Source: Blepharisma stoltei (Eukaryota; Ciliophora; Heterotrichea; Heterotrichida; Blepharismidae). From it: a stretch of 64,000 bases of DNA. Positions 22,285 through 32,714 of this stretch are shown piece after piece; within the stretch, counting starts at the first letter, position 1, and the number at the start of each line of letters is the position of its first letter. The position numbers and the translations under genes were made by a program. The notes under the pieces were generated by a model. The model searched no databases. It saw nothing but the letters and a program-made list of their open reading frames with translations, and was not told the DNA's origin. Location: NCBI GenBank assembly GCA_914767885.1, contig CAJZBQ010000003.1:682001-746000 (forward strand), written 5' to 3'.

Positions 22285-25200
22285 ATGAATTATCTCTACC
22301 TCCTCTTATTTACAATTGCCAGCTCTGAGCCTGTTTTAAATGAGTGCCAAACTGAGTGGGCAAAAATTATTGAATCAGGAAAAGATATACTTTCTTCAAA
22401 TCGTTCAGATTATACCAAAATGTTCATGTATTCAGGATTCACCCTCAATAATCTCGGTCAGTATGACTCCTGCAATGAACTATCCCACGCAAAGTATGTT
22501 ATTATGCTATTATCAGGGCAGCCTCCTTTACTAATAGCATTATGTGGGCCTAAGGTCTGCAATGAAACTGATTACCAAAATATTTTCCCCAAATTTTTAT
22601 CTAATGATTTTGATGGAGGAATAGTACCTTCTTCCTTAAAATTGCCACTAGAAGCTGCAAGCCAAGGGCCATTTATTATGTTTTCTAAAGAATTTGCAGA
22701 TAAGCACTTTGATAGTTATAACGCTGGGGCTATTCTTATGATTATTTTTACTTCAATAATAATAGGAATAATTATTATAGCTACAGGTTATGAGTACTGG
22801 ATCACAGAGAAAGCGTCGCTTACCAAGCAAATTGAAAAAGACTCAAAGCCTCAGCAGCTATCAAATGCAGAAAAATATTTATTATGCTTTTCGTTAATTA
22901 CAAATTTGCAGAAGCTGTTTTTAAGTAGAAGTCAAGAAAAGTTTGGGAAAAAAGACACGTTGGAGGTGCTAAATGCAATGAGAGTTTTGTCGATAGGATG
23001 GGTTATACTAGGCCATACAATTGTTAATGCTATCACAATTTCGGTTTTAGCAAATCTTGAGGAAAAATTTGCAATAATAAAATAAATTTAAAATTAATTA
23101 ATGAATTATAAATAAAAAATTTTTTTTTATAATTATTTTAGCAAATCCCAATAAACTTTTAGACTTTATTAAAACAGAAAGCATGGTTATCCCTCTCACA
23201 GGAACTTTTTCAGTCGACACATTCTTTTGGATTTCTGGATTCCTCGTCAGCTACTTATTAATAATTGAACTGAACAACTCCAAAAAAGTGAATTGGATCA
23301 TGGTTTATGTCCACAGATATTTAAGAATCGTCCCACTGTATTTATTTATCATTTTATTTTCTTGGGCACTCCAAAAGCATATGGGCAGTGGGCCAATGTG
23401 GTGGAACGAATACTGGTATAACAATGACTGCAAAAAATGGTGGTGGACTAATATTTTATTCGTCAACAATTTAGTGCCTGATTGAAAAGGCAGCAATTGT
23501 TTAGGCCAGTCCTGGTATTTAGCTGATGATATGCAGTTTTTTATTATAACTCCTCCAATTTTGTATTTATACCATAAATTCAATAGATATATTGGGTGGG
23601 CAATTTTGACATTTTTAATTGGGTTTTCTATCATTATTTCAGGGGTAGTTGCCCATCATTTTACTTTAAATGCTGTTGGGTTTTCATCAGAATCGTGGAC
23701 GAATTATAATAATTATTACTATATAAAGCCGTATTGCCGTGTAGGGGTATATGCGCTTGGGATTATTACTGGAATTGTTGTGTATTCGTATCGCCAGTAT
23801 CAAAAAGATCAAAAAGTTTATGACCCATTAGGTTTATAGAGTTTGCGCGCATTAGCGTGCTCTTGAGCTAGCTCTTTCCTTGCAAGTGATAAGTCTAACA
23901 AGCCACTAAAAGTGACTAGTCAACTCCAAAGTGACAAAAGCTTCAGAATTTGTCGCCTTGAAGGTGACTTGCATCATTAGGTGGCTTGCTAGACTTACCA
24001 GCTGCAAGGAAAGAGCTAGCGCGAGAGTAGGCTATATGTGGACAAGCACTATATGGATTGGGAAAAAGTTGGAAAATAAAATTATTAGATACATTGTTGG
24101 GTTTTTGGGACTTGCACTTATCAATATAGCTCATACCCCTTTATAGATTTCTTTATCGAGCAAAATGTACTGGATTATTGAACGACCAAGAGAGACTCTA
24201 TTAAAGGAACGGGCTGGATATCTATATCAGGAAGTGCTAAAAAGTGACATGCCAAAAAATGGTGACAAGTCTGAAAAAAGTTGACAAGTAAACGCGCCAA
24301 TTTTTAAAATGGATTTATTATTAAAATAATTTAAAACTTAAGATATTTTAATTTTAATCAATATTTAATTATGCTAAGTATTTCTCATATGAGTCGATAA
24401 GAACTTTGCATATATTTAAAATCACAAGACACACGCACTTCGCAAATTATAGTTTTAGTCTCATAAATAAATTAGCATAAAAATAAAAAAATTCTATCGA
24501 GCCGGAAAAATGCACATTGAGTTGAAAGTTTTTTATTTTCACTTATAAGCCATATTTAAATTTTGCTAAGTACTTCTCATATGAGTCGATAAGAACTTTG
24601 TATATATTGATAATCACAAGCCACGCACTTCGCAAATTATAGCTCTTGTCTTCATAAATAAATTAGCATAAAATAAAGATATTCCATCGAACCGGAAAAT
24701 GCACATCGAGTTGCAAATTTTTTATTTTCACTTATAAGCCATATTAAATTTTTGCTAACTCTCCCCCCCCCCCTCCGTGAGCGAACAAAAAAAAATTTTG
24801 TTCGCTCACGGAGGGGGGTTAATTTTTTTTTTTTAAAAAAATTTATATATAAATTTTTATAAAATATATTTTTTTCGAAATTTAAAAAAATCCTAATTTG
24901 CAAAAAATTGGGAAGCAAATATTAATTTAATTTGCAAAATTTATGTTTTAAAACGCAATTTGTTTAAAATTAAACAGAATTAGCTCTAGATTTCATTATA
25001 CTAATTATCACTTATATATCAAAATTTTTTTCCATTAAAATTTTTTCTATTAAAAAAATTTTTGTTCACTCACGGAGGGTGGGTTTTTTGGTCAAAAAAT
25101 GGCGATTTTTCTAATGGTTTTGTTCGCTCACGGAGGGGGGGGGGGGAGTAAGTACTTCTCATATGAGTCGATAGAACTTCTTATATATTGAGAATCGCAA

Positions 25201-26446
25201 GCCACGCACTTTGCAAATTATAGCTCTTGTCTTCATAAATAGATTAGCATAAAATAAAGAAATTCTATCGAGCCGGAAAAAAATGCACATTGAGTTGCAA
25301 ATTTTTGATTTTCACTTATAGGCCATATTAAATTTTTGCTAAGTACTTCTCATATGAGTCGATAAGAACTTCTTATGTATTGAGAATCACAATCCACGCA
25401 CTTTGCAAATTATAGCTCTTGTCTTCATAAATAAATTAGCATAAAATAAAGAAATTCTATCGAGCCGGAAAAATGCACATTGAGTTGCAAATTTTTGATT
25501 TTCACAGCTATTATTAAATTTAAATATATATAAATCAAAATATTTAAAGCCAATATATAATGTGTAATTATATCTTCTGTATAATTGAGTATCTTAAGTT
25601 TTAAATTATTTTAATAATAAATCCATTTTAAAAAATTGGCGCGTTTACTTGTCAACTTTTTTCAGACTTGTCACCATTTTTTGACATGTCACTTTTTAGC
25701 ACTTCCTGATATAGATATCCAGCCCGTTCCTTTAATAGAGTCTCTCTTGGTCGTTCAATAATCCAGTACATTTTGCTCGATAAAGAAATCTATAAAGGGA
25801 TATAAGCTATATTATCATATGGGTAGAATATGACACTACGAAAAACCCAGGATCTGCAATGGAATTTCCTAATTGGACTGATGAAGAAAACCAAACTTTT
25901 ATAGCTTTTAATAGGTTTGTGTATGGCCTTGGGTTAACCTTGATTCTTCTTCCTACACTTTTAGGTCACTTTACATGGATTATATGGATAATGTCATTAG
26001 AAATCTGGACTCCATTAGCAAGATTAACGTTCTGTTGTTACTTGGTGCAGTCTAATGTTATTGATATGATTTATCATGCCCAAACTTCTGCAGTTTACTT
26101 ATCCTACTAGCAGACCAAAGCCATTTAATAGTATCAATCATATTACGATCTATCTGTAATTTTATTAAAAATAATTTATTATGAAAAAACACTTCATCCC
26201 ATAGCTAAAAATATTTTTATTATTAAATGCTAAGGGTTAGACAATTTCTTGATCTTCAAAGATGCGACATGAAATTTCATGTTCAGCTTTTTAATTGCTT
26301 GGCCTTTTGTCCTTATGATCGAAATGCCTGCACTAGCACTCGAAAAATTAATGTTTTCCTCAGTAAGAGCAAAACAACCGCCTATTCAAGATGAAGAGAA
26401 AAGTAGGTCTCTTTTGGTCATGAATGGGAAGAAATCGGAAGAATAA
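22285..26446 (+). CDS. NRF6-like membrane acyltransferase, paralog 2 (split by four IESs)
   Basis: Coding pieces are 22285-23047, 23139-23834, 24052-24124, 25810-26105 and about 26237-26446. The ATG at 22285 starts a signal peptide (MNYLYLLLFTIASSEPV); an upstream in-frame Met would bury it. The NRF-like region has ALCGPKVCNETDY, then a membrane helix and the acyltransferase-3 core: VLSIGWVILGHT, GTFSVDTFFWISGFLVSYLL, VHRYLRIVPLYL, VVAHHFTLNAVGF, YPNW-like FPNWTDEENQ. It ends SRSLLVMNGKKSEE. Junctions PLGLWIGKK and ALINIIIWVEYDTTK are in frame after TA-to-TA removal, and all match paralog 1. Without the removals the gene has at least four premature stops. Confidence 0.82.
23048..23140. other. 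IES flanked by a 12-bp direct repeat
   Basis: 91 bases (23048-23138) begin and end in copies of TTTTAGCAAATC. Removal leaves SVLANPNKLLD, aligning with paralog 1 TVLVNVNKIVD. There are no clear inverted ends; the long direct repeat is unusual for this window. Confidence 0.7.
23835..24053. other. TA-bounded IES with TATAG ends and long imperfect arms
   Basis: The 217-base segment begins TATAGAGTTTGCGCGCA and ends, reversed, TATAGTGCTTGTCCACA. Arms of about 60 bases converge on CTAGCTCTTTCCTTGCA. The middle forms a second hairpin around AAGTGACTAGTCAACTCC. Removal to one TA gives YDPLGLWIGKKLENK, as in paralog 1. Confidence 0.85.
24125..25811. mobile_element. 1.7-kb TA-bounded IES with ~235-bp terminal inverted repeats
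   Basis: Ends are TATAGCTCATACCCC and, reversed, TATAGCTTATATCCC. The terminal repeats stay nearly identical for about 235 bases (to AAAATAATTTAAAACTTAAG). The centre holds four ~190-base tandem units starting AAGTACTTCTCATATGAGTC (about 24,375; 24,570; 25,151; 25,343), the third split by a nested MITE. Removal to one TA gives GLALINIIIWVEYDTTK. No transposase ORF is present, so this is a nonautonomous element. Confidence 0.88.
24756..25151. mobile_element. BogoMITE-like element nested in IES, TAA duplication
   Basis: The 390-base copy (24759-25148) lies inside a tandem unit. The other units read TTTTGCTAAGTACTTCTC without interruption, so they act as the empty site and show that TAA was duplicated on insertion. 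This is the most complete copy and shows both the perfect left hairpin and the doubled right end. Confidence 0.95.
26106..26236. other. Probable TA-bounded IES
   Basis: Between TSAVYLSY and DNFLIFKDATWNFMF the frame is broken. The segment starts TACTAGCAGACC with GCCATTTAATAG and ends, reversed, with GCATTTAATAAT, an imperfect inverted repeat. Paralog 1 reads continuously here (SALWFDEFLYLRDSTW). Confidence 0.65.
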
Positions 26447-26497
26447 AGGTAAAAGAGTATCTTTAATAAACGATTCTTAATAACCTCTTTTTATATA

Positions 26498-27229
26498 ATG
26501 GAAAATAGTCATTATTTATATCAATCTGAGAGTCAAAAAATAAAAAAAGTGGTTATTTCAGAATCAGAATCAATTTCTCCTTACTGCGAATCCCCAATTT
26601 CTCCAAACAAGTCTTCATCAGATCTTATGCTTCTCAATGATTTGAAATATATGATAGAATTAATACAAACGACACTTTCGCGTTCAAGTGTAATTTTTCA
26701 GCCGCCTCATTTACGGTCAAATGATATTAGAGCTACTTTAAATTCTTTGAAATACCTTACAGAAACACTTTGTGATGAGTTTCTTGTTTTAATTAAACGG
26801 CCACTTAAGGAATCATCTGAAGTTACAAGTCCAACTATCGCTTCGATTCCAAAAAATGATGAACTTTTATTTTATACAGAAAAGTTAAGAATTTTCCCAA
26901 ATTCCCAAGATTTGATACAAAAAATCGCCAAATCTCCTCACGAAGTTTTATTATCACAACAAGACTGCGAAGATCTTACCAAAATTTTACTCACCTCAAT
27001 CCGGAATTTTAAAGAGATTTCATATAAAGACAAATACAAAGAAATGGCCGAAAAAGCTATAATATACGGTAAACTTCTATCAGACCTCCGAAAACAAGTA
27101 AGGCTTAAAGAAGAACACATAGAAATCCTTGAAGAAAACATCAGAAAAAGTACTTATTATACAGATTGCAATAATATTGCTAATATCGTCGACTACGCCA
27201 AGCACCGTCAAAATTTAATAAATTTTTAA
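26498..27229 (+). CDS. Unknown protein, 243 aa, C-terminal coiled coil
   Basis: ATG at 26498, TAA at 27227-27229, no interruption. The N-terminal 50 residues are Ser-rich and polar (MENSHYLYQSESQKIKK). Residues about 160-225 form a likely amphipathic helix or coiled coil (YKEMAEKAIIYGKLLSDLRK, then RLKEEHIEILEENIRK). No membrane segment or enzyme motif. It lies 51 bases after paralog 2 on the same strand and is convergent with the next gene. Family not recognised. Confidence 0.65.
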   Translation: MENSHYLYQSESQKIKKVVISESESISPYCESPISPNKSSSDLMLLNDLKYMIELIQTTLSRSSVIFQPPHLRSNDIRATLNSLKYLTETLCDEFLVLIKRPLKESSEVTSPTIASIPKNDELLFYTEKLRIFPNSQDLIQKIAKSPHEVLLSQQDCEDLTKILLTSIRNFKEISYKDKYKEMAEKAIIYGKLLSDLRKQVRLKEEHIEILEENIRKSTYYTDCNNIANIVDYAKHRQNLINF

Positions 27230-27243
27230 AAATGTAAATATTT

Positions 27244-28400
27244 TTATAAGTTAGCTAAACTGCTTAAAAGCGGATTTTGGCTTCTGCTGGATGGACACAC
27301 ATTTATTTTTGGGACTTCACAGTTCAGGAATTCTGAACAAATCACATCAATTCTTTCTAAGATCATTGGGGACAAAATGGAATTCTGATGAGAATCTATG
27401 CTTGAGGTGCTGGTCGCCGGGGTAATTGAAGGGGTCTCAAAATCGTAGTTAGGTATTCAGCTGGCATCTGAAAAAGTCAGCTTTTTATTTTTGGGGTAAT
27501 TTATTGAAGTCGCTAATGTTGTATCTTCTGCGTCTCGAGAAAAATCTCTGGAAATTGCACTATCACGAGGATCTGACATGTAAGGAGGAGCCATTTGTAA
27601 AATGTCATCGACATAAAAGTTGTAGTCGACCAGGCTTTCATCTTGTGGAGCTGTGAGTTTTTTATAGGTTTTTTATGAAAAATCTTTATATATTAATATA
27701 TATATTTTTTTAAAAAAAAAATAAAAAAAAAGTTTTTTATAAATACAATTCAGCTCTCGATCTGTAACCTCCAGGCAGTTTCTGTTTCTTTGGGTTCACT
27801 GCATATAATTGTTGTAAAAATTGCTCATCTTCGACGACAAGTACTTTAAATAAGGAGTGACATCTGAATTTGTGTAGCTTTTCGCTGATAATGCTGAATA
27901 ATACAAGACGTAGTCCAGCTTGGCTGTGTTGTCAGTTCATACGCATTTGTCGAGAAAAATTGCCCAAACTGATATTTCGACCTCATTTAACGCTAATACT
28001 TGACAAGCGTCAAGAATCAGACGAAACAGAGTTTGGGATCTAAATTCGCATGGAATTTTTGGATTTTGAATTATCCTTCTCAAAAGCAAAGAACTTAGCT
28101 GGGATGGGCCGTTTTGGAGAAAGTCTGAGTGGAGACTTTCATAATCTTCAAGCTGGTCTTTACTTTCTTTCGGAAGAGAATCGTGGGCTATTTAATCTTA
28201 ATTTATAAATGAAAAAAATAATCAATAGAATAAAATTAATATAATAATTTTTTTAAATTTTTGGGGACAAAATCGTCACCTCCCGTCAGCTCATACAGCT
28301 CATACGGCGGGAGATCATTTGTAAGCCCAATACTATTGTTGAAGAATTGCGGCTTTCTTTCGTTGCTTTTGCTTTGCTGTACACTATTTTCACTATCCAT
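27244..28400 (-). CDS. Unknown protein, split by short IESs
   Basis: Read on the minus strand from ATG 28398-28400 (MDSENSVQQSKSNERKPQFF). It continues through GGDDFVPK, then SLPKESKDQLEDYESLHSDF, RLILDACQVLALNEVEISVW, and, after a frame change near 27,900, VLVVEDEQFLQQLYAVNPKK. It ends SQNPLLSSLANL with TAA at 27244-27246. TGA is Trp in AIFLDKCVWTDN. The 79-base AT segment 27665-27743 is removable TA to TA, giving AELYKKLTAPQDESL. Two more breaks (about 28,195-28,262 and near 27,900) must be a short IES and an IES or intron. No family recognised. No complete ORF of this gene is intact in the germline sequence, so it is easily missed. Confidence 0.6.
27665..27745. other. TA-bounded 79-bp IES
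   Basis: Almost pure A/T, begins TATAGG-like on the plus strand (ATAGGTTTTTTATG) and ends, reversed, TATTTATAAAAAAC. TA-to-TA removal restores the minus-strand frame. Confidence 0.65.
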
Positions 28401-29197
28401 TAAATTTATTAAGACAATCAGTTTATTAAAAAGTTTATTAATTATAGTCATCCATCTTAATTTCACGGAAGAAGCTGAGAGATAATTTATAAATTATGGA
28501 AATATTATAGGAAGTTAATGTGGAGAATAATCTCAATTCGAGTAGTCATTTAAAATTTAAATTTGTGAGTGGTTTCATATGCCTAATAAATAGCTCGATG
28601 TATTATAGTAATATTGCAATTATTTATTTTTATTAGAAAAAGAAATAATTAAAATAAAAAAATATTTTAAAAAAAATTAAATTGGATATTAAAAAAAAAT
28701 TATTAGAAAGTGGAATAATATTGAATTTATAATTTTCTTTGAGCTTGGCTGGTATATGGAGATTTAAATTTTTAGAAATTAAGACTTGAATCTAAATACT
28801 TAATATCGATCATTTTTATTGCATATCAAGCTGATATTGATTTAAATAATTTTTTATGAAAAAAATCATCTAAAGATTTATTTGTCAAAGATACTTTTAC
28901 CTCTAAATTATTGAGCTATAAATAGCTGTAAAAATCGGGATTATTTTGTAAGAAACTGCTTGGTGAAAATTTTGACATTTTTTGAAATTATCTTTGAAGA
29001 ATTTAATCGAAAATTCAAGATCAGAATTGTTTATTCTAAACAGTTTTATAAGAAGTACTAATGCCATCAATGAGAATAAAACTAATATAAATTTAATAAT
29101 AGCATTCCTTAACTTCCCCTCTTTAAGCAAGCATAAAAATTTAGTTTCACTCAAGAGGGGGATAAATTTAAAAAAATCCATATTCATAAAAAATTGA
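28401..29197. other. AT-rich spacer with MITE remnant
   Basis: No supported gene. At 29,108-29,180 there is a degenerate MITE half (TTCCCCTCTTTAAGC facing TTTCACTCAAGAGGGG), next to the intact copy that follows. Confidence 0.45.
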
Positions 29198-29556
29198 TAA
29201 CTCCGCCCCTCCGTGAGTGAAATAAAACCATTAGAAAAATCCCTATTTTTTGCCCAAAAACCCACCCTCCGTGAGTGAACAAAAATTTTTTTATGGAAAA
29301 AAATTTTTGATATATAAATGATAATTAGCATAATGAAATCTAGAGCTAATTCTGTTTAATTTTAAACGAATTGCTTTTTAAAACATAAATTTTATAAATT
29401 AAATTAATATTTGTTTTCCAATTTTTGCGAATTAGGATTTTTTAAATTTCGAAAAAAATATTTTTTGTAAAATTTATATATAATTTTTTTTAAAAAAATT
29501 AACCCCCTCCGTAGGTGAACAAAATTTTTTTGTTCACTCACGGAGGGGGGGAGTAA
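29198..29556. mobile_element. BogoMITE-like element, TAA duplication
   Basis: The 353-base copy (29201-29553) has the doubled end on the left and the hairpin end on the right, flanked by TAA. It sits between a left remnant and a right remnant of the same family, suggesting insertion into an older copy. Confidence 0.9.
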
Positions 29557-29722
29557 GCAAAAATTAATTTAATTGGTAAAATTTATGTTTTTAAATGGCA
29601 GAATTAGCAAGAGATTTCAATATATTAATTATTATTTATATATTAATATTTTTTGTTTCTCGTGGAGAGTCAAAAATAGCGATTTTTTCAATGGTTTTCT
29701 TTGCTTATGGGGTGAAGTAAGC
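29557..29722. mobile_element. Degenerate BogoMITE half
   Basis: Retains the core (ATTTATGTTTTTAAATGGCA, AATTAGCAAGAGATTTC) and a decayed right end (AAAAATAGCGATTTTTTCAA then GGGGTGAAGTAAG). Probably the other half of the copy interrupted at 29,198. Confidence 0.65.
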
Positions 29723-29959
29723 AAGAAAAATTATTTTGCATAAAAATTTAGGAATAAACAGAAAAAAATACCAAATAAGTAAAAAGGATTTAAATTAGCT
29801 AAAATCAAAAAATTGAAAGCTTATTGAACGGCAAGCTAATTTAGAAGTAATTTGTTTAATAAAAATGAGATCAGTTATGAAATTAAAAGGTCATACTTTT
29901 TCTCAAAATGAAATGATTTGAGACAGGAATCTGCATGATTATAACAGAAGTTTTTTCCT

Positions 29960-30272
29960 AACATCCCCTTCTATAAAAAATTTATAAATGAATTTTATAA
30001 TAAATTTTTTTTTCTTGAAATTTAAAAAAATTTCAATTCGTAAAAATTGAGAAGTAAAAGTTTGGAGATTTTATGTTTGGAAATGTAAGCTTTTAAAATT
30101 AAACAGAATTCATTATAATAATTATCACTTATATATCAAAATTTTTTACATAAAAATACTTTATATTAATAAATTTTTGTTTGCTCGCAGAGTACAGGAG
30201 GTTAGTTTTCAGTGAAAAAATAGGGATTTTTCCAATGATTTTTCTCACTCACAGAAGGGGGAGAAAGCTTCT
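29960..30272. mobile_element. Degenerate BogoMITE-like element
   Basis: Starts CTAACATCCCCTTC, retains TTAAACAGAATTCATTATA and ATCACTTATATATCAAAA from the core, and ends AGAAGGGGGAGAAAG. The left hairpin is lost. Confidence 0.65.
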
Positions 30273-30640
30273 TTAAAAAATAAAAGCAAAGAATAGAGTA
30301 ATTTAGAATATAATAAACTGATTACTTCTAAAACATAAATTTTTAGCTTTATAAGAAATTTGGATCAAAGAAATGTCTTTTAATAAGTTTAACGTCTTTG
30401 GTCTCGGTTATTACAAGATATCAACCAGATTCGCATTGAAATCATAGATTTTATGAATGTTTGAAAAATAATTATAATCTTTGAATAGATTTGAAACATA
30501 AATATCTCATTTAGCCAAAATTATAAAATATCTAAAGCCTAATAAATGATTTATTGATATGAAAATTTACCTATAAGGTACAAGCTAGTATATTCTTGAT
30601 ATGGACTAAATAAGCACTAAAAATGTATAATCAAACATAA

Positions 30641-31630
30641 ATGGAAAAGCACAAGTTTTTCCCTGAGTTTAAAGGGTTTATATCAGGGGTCATAGGGTCA
30701 TGATGCGGAGTTTGTGTAGGACAGCCTTTTGATATCATAAAAGTTAGACTTCAAAACAATGGAGGCTCAGCAGTTGGTACTCTAAAATGTCTAATTACTC
30801 ATGAAGGATTTTTCACGCTATGAAAAGGCTCGCTACCACCATTAATAGGCAATGGCTTAGCAAGCTCTATATCTTTTGGTATTAATGAAAACTCTAAAAG
30901 GATAATAAGCAGCTACAATAATCCTGGAGAAGTTTTATCAATTTCCCAGCATTCACTCTGTGGGACTATTTCAGGATTTTTTCGCGCTTTTATTTCATGC
31001 CCTACAGAAAATATTCGAATCCGCATGCAAATTCAAGGAAAAATTGACCCTCGAGGAGACCCTTTATACAAAAACTCCGTAGACTGCTTTTTAACAATTT
31101 TTAAAAAATATGGGATTTTTGGGATTTATAAAGGATTTCCTATAACAATGCTGAGAGAATTAATAGGAATTACGATGTATTTTATGGGTTATCAGTATTC
31201 AGGGAGAAAATTATTTGGTGGGGATATAGCGTGGGCACACTTTTGGCATCTCTCTGAAGGGAATTTCCAAAATTCCAAATTATACAAAAAAAAAAATTAT
31301 ATAAGCATGGCAAAAGAGTGACCATCCTATAATGCAAATACAAATGAACTGAAGATGTGGCAGATTATGATATGTGGAGGACTCGCGGGGTATGCTTATT
31401 GGGTTGTTTATCCTATTGATGTAGTGAAATCAAAACTTCAGTCTGATTCATATAAAAATATGAGATATAAGTCAACTATTGAGTGTGTGAAAACAATATA
31501 CAAAGATATTGGAGTAAAAGGATTTTTCAGAGGCTTTTTACCAGCGATTATAAGAGCAGCTCCTGCAAATGCAGCGATTTTGACTGGATTTGAAACTATG
31601 ATGTCTATTTTTGGGAGAAATTATCGATAA
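30641..31630 (+). CDS. Mitochondrial carrier (SLC25) paralog 1, one IES
   Basis: ATG at 30641 (MEKHKFFPEFKGFISGVIGS). Three ~100-aa repeats carry the carrier signature Px[DE]xx[KR]: QPFDIIKVRLQ, a degenerate CPTENIRIRMQ, and YPIDVVKSKLQ, each followed by a GxxG-type loop. Six transmembrane helices are expected, in the inner mitochondrial membrane, moving metabolites by exchange. TGA is Trp in SWCGV and LWKG. Removing 31225-31329 restores GGDNANTNELKMWQ; the gene then matches paralog 2 (GGEKLNADELGKLK). Substrate cannot be assigned by eye. TAA ends the gene after GRNYR at 31630. Confidence 0.9.
31225..31331. other. TA-bounded 105-bp IES with TATAG inverted ends
   Basis: Ends are TATAGCGTGGGCACACTTTT and, reversed, TATAGGATGGTCACTCTTTT, a 25-base inverted repeat with few mismatches. 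Removal to one TA is exactly in frame in the carrier gene. Confidence 0.9.
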
Positions 31631-31631
31631 T

Positions 31632-31831
31632 TTACTCCCCCAACGCCTCTTTCCACTATTTAAAAATGTAAAGAAAATTATATAAAATTAATCACATAAA
31701 GCAAATAACTGTCCGATTAAAATAGAGCAAGTTTTTTCCTCAAAATTAAAGCTTTACTAATAATTTTAGTCATTAAAATCCCTCGGAATTAGTACTTTGC
31801 AATAGCTTTCCTCGCTTCTAAAGGAGAGTAA
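31632..31831. mobile_element. Degenerate MITE after carrier 1
   Basis: Left TTACTCCCCCAACGCCTC and right, reversed, TTACTCTCCTTTAGAAGCG face each other about 190 bases apart. End sequence is close to the TTTAAA MITE set. The flanking trinucleotides differ (TTA versus TAA). Confidence 0.55.
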
Positions 31832-32714
31832 GAAAAATATTAAAAACCGAGTAGCCCCTTTTTATAAAATAATGAATGATATGGAAACCAGTTTGTACCA
31901 ATGCTTCTCAAACCTCCCAACTTAGAGAGAAACTCTGCAAGCCCTAGCTCAACTGCTTATGGCATAAAAGAAGTTTTGAAAATGGTTTATGGCGATCGAA
32001 TTCATATAATAGGCTCCTATATTTCAAATGTAAAATCTTATTTTACATTTCAGCTATAACTCAATCACTTGAGAATGATAGATATGCTCTTAAAAAACTA
32101 CTTGTTGCATTTTGGAAATCAAAAATCCTCAGCCAAGTTTCAGAATCACAGAATCAGAGGTAAATACTCTAATCGAGTAAAAAATTAGAGAGTAATTGAG
32201 ATAAGGACATGTTAGAGCAAAAAGAATTAATTAAGCTGTGATACAGCTGATATAATATTGGTGAACAAAAAATTTACAATCCTTACTCAATAATGAATTG
32301 TATAATTAGAGGAAAAAATCAAAATAGTATCCTCTCAGGCCTTATTGAATCTTTGCAACTGCCTTTAATCATCTGGTCCTAGCATTTAATCCCCTGCAAT
32401 CTTATGATGAATTGTTTGAAATAATGAGAACTGGCTATCTTGTATTGTGAGAAGAAATTGGTAGCTATATAAATTTGTAATTAGATCTCAACAGCACAAA
32501 AAAAATTTTGCGCTATTGCTACATGCTGGATATTTAACACCATATAGCACAACTAAAAAGGAAAAGAAAAACCTTGTGAGCATTTATATATATGTAGTTC
32601 CTAATAGATAAATCAAAAAGCATTTTAAAACTGGAATTAAAACTATTATGTAAATTTTAGGAGAATTATAGATAATGTAAATATTTCAGTAATATCTAAA
32701 AATAACTAATCAAT
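31832..32714. other. Intergenic spacer
   Basis: About 880 bases between two carriers. A short Met frame (METSLYQCFSNLPT, near 31,879) ends at a TAG; I see no continuation and call nothing here. Confidence 0.45.

Noticed and set aside
24150-24300. Transposase fragment in the terminal repeat of the 1.7-kb IES
   Set aside because: A frame (MYWIIERPRETLLKERAG) is open for about 50 codons but appears in both inverted arms and has no DDE motif.
24380-25510. CRISPR-like array
   Set aside because: The ~190-base units are contiguous tandem repeats with no short unique spacers, inside a ciliate IES.
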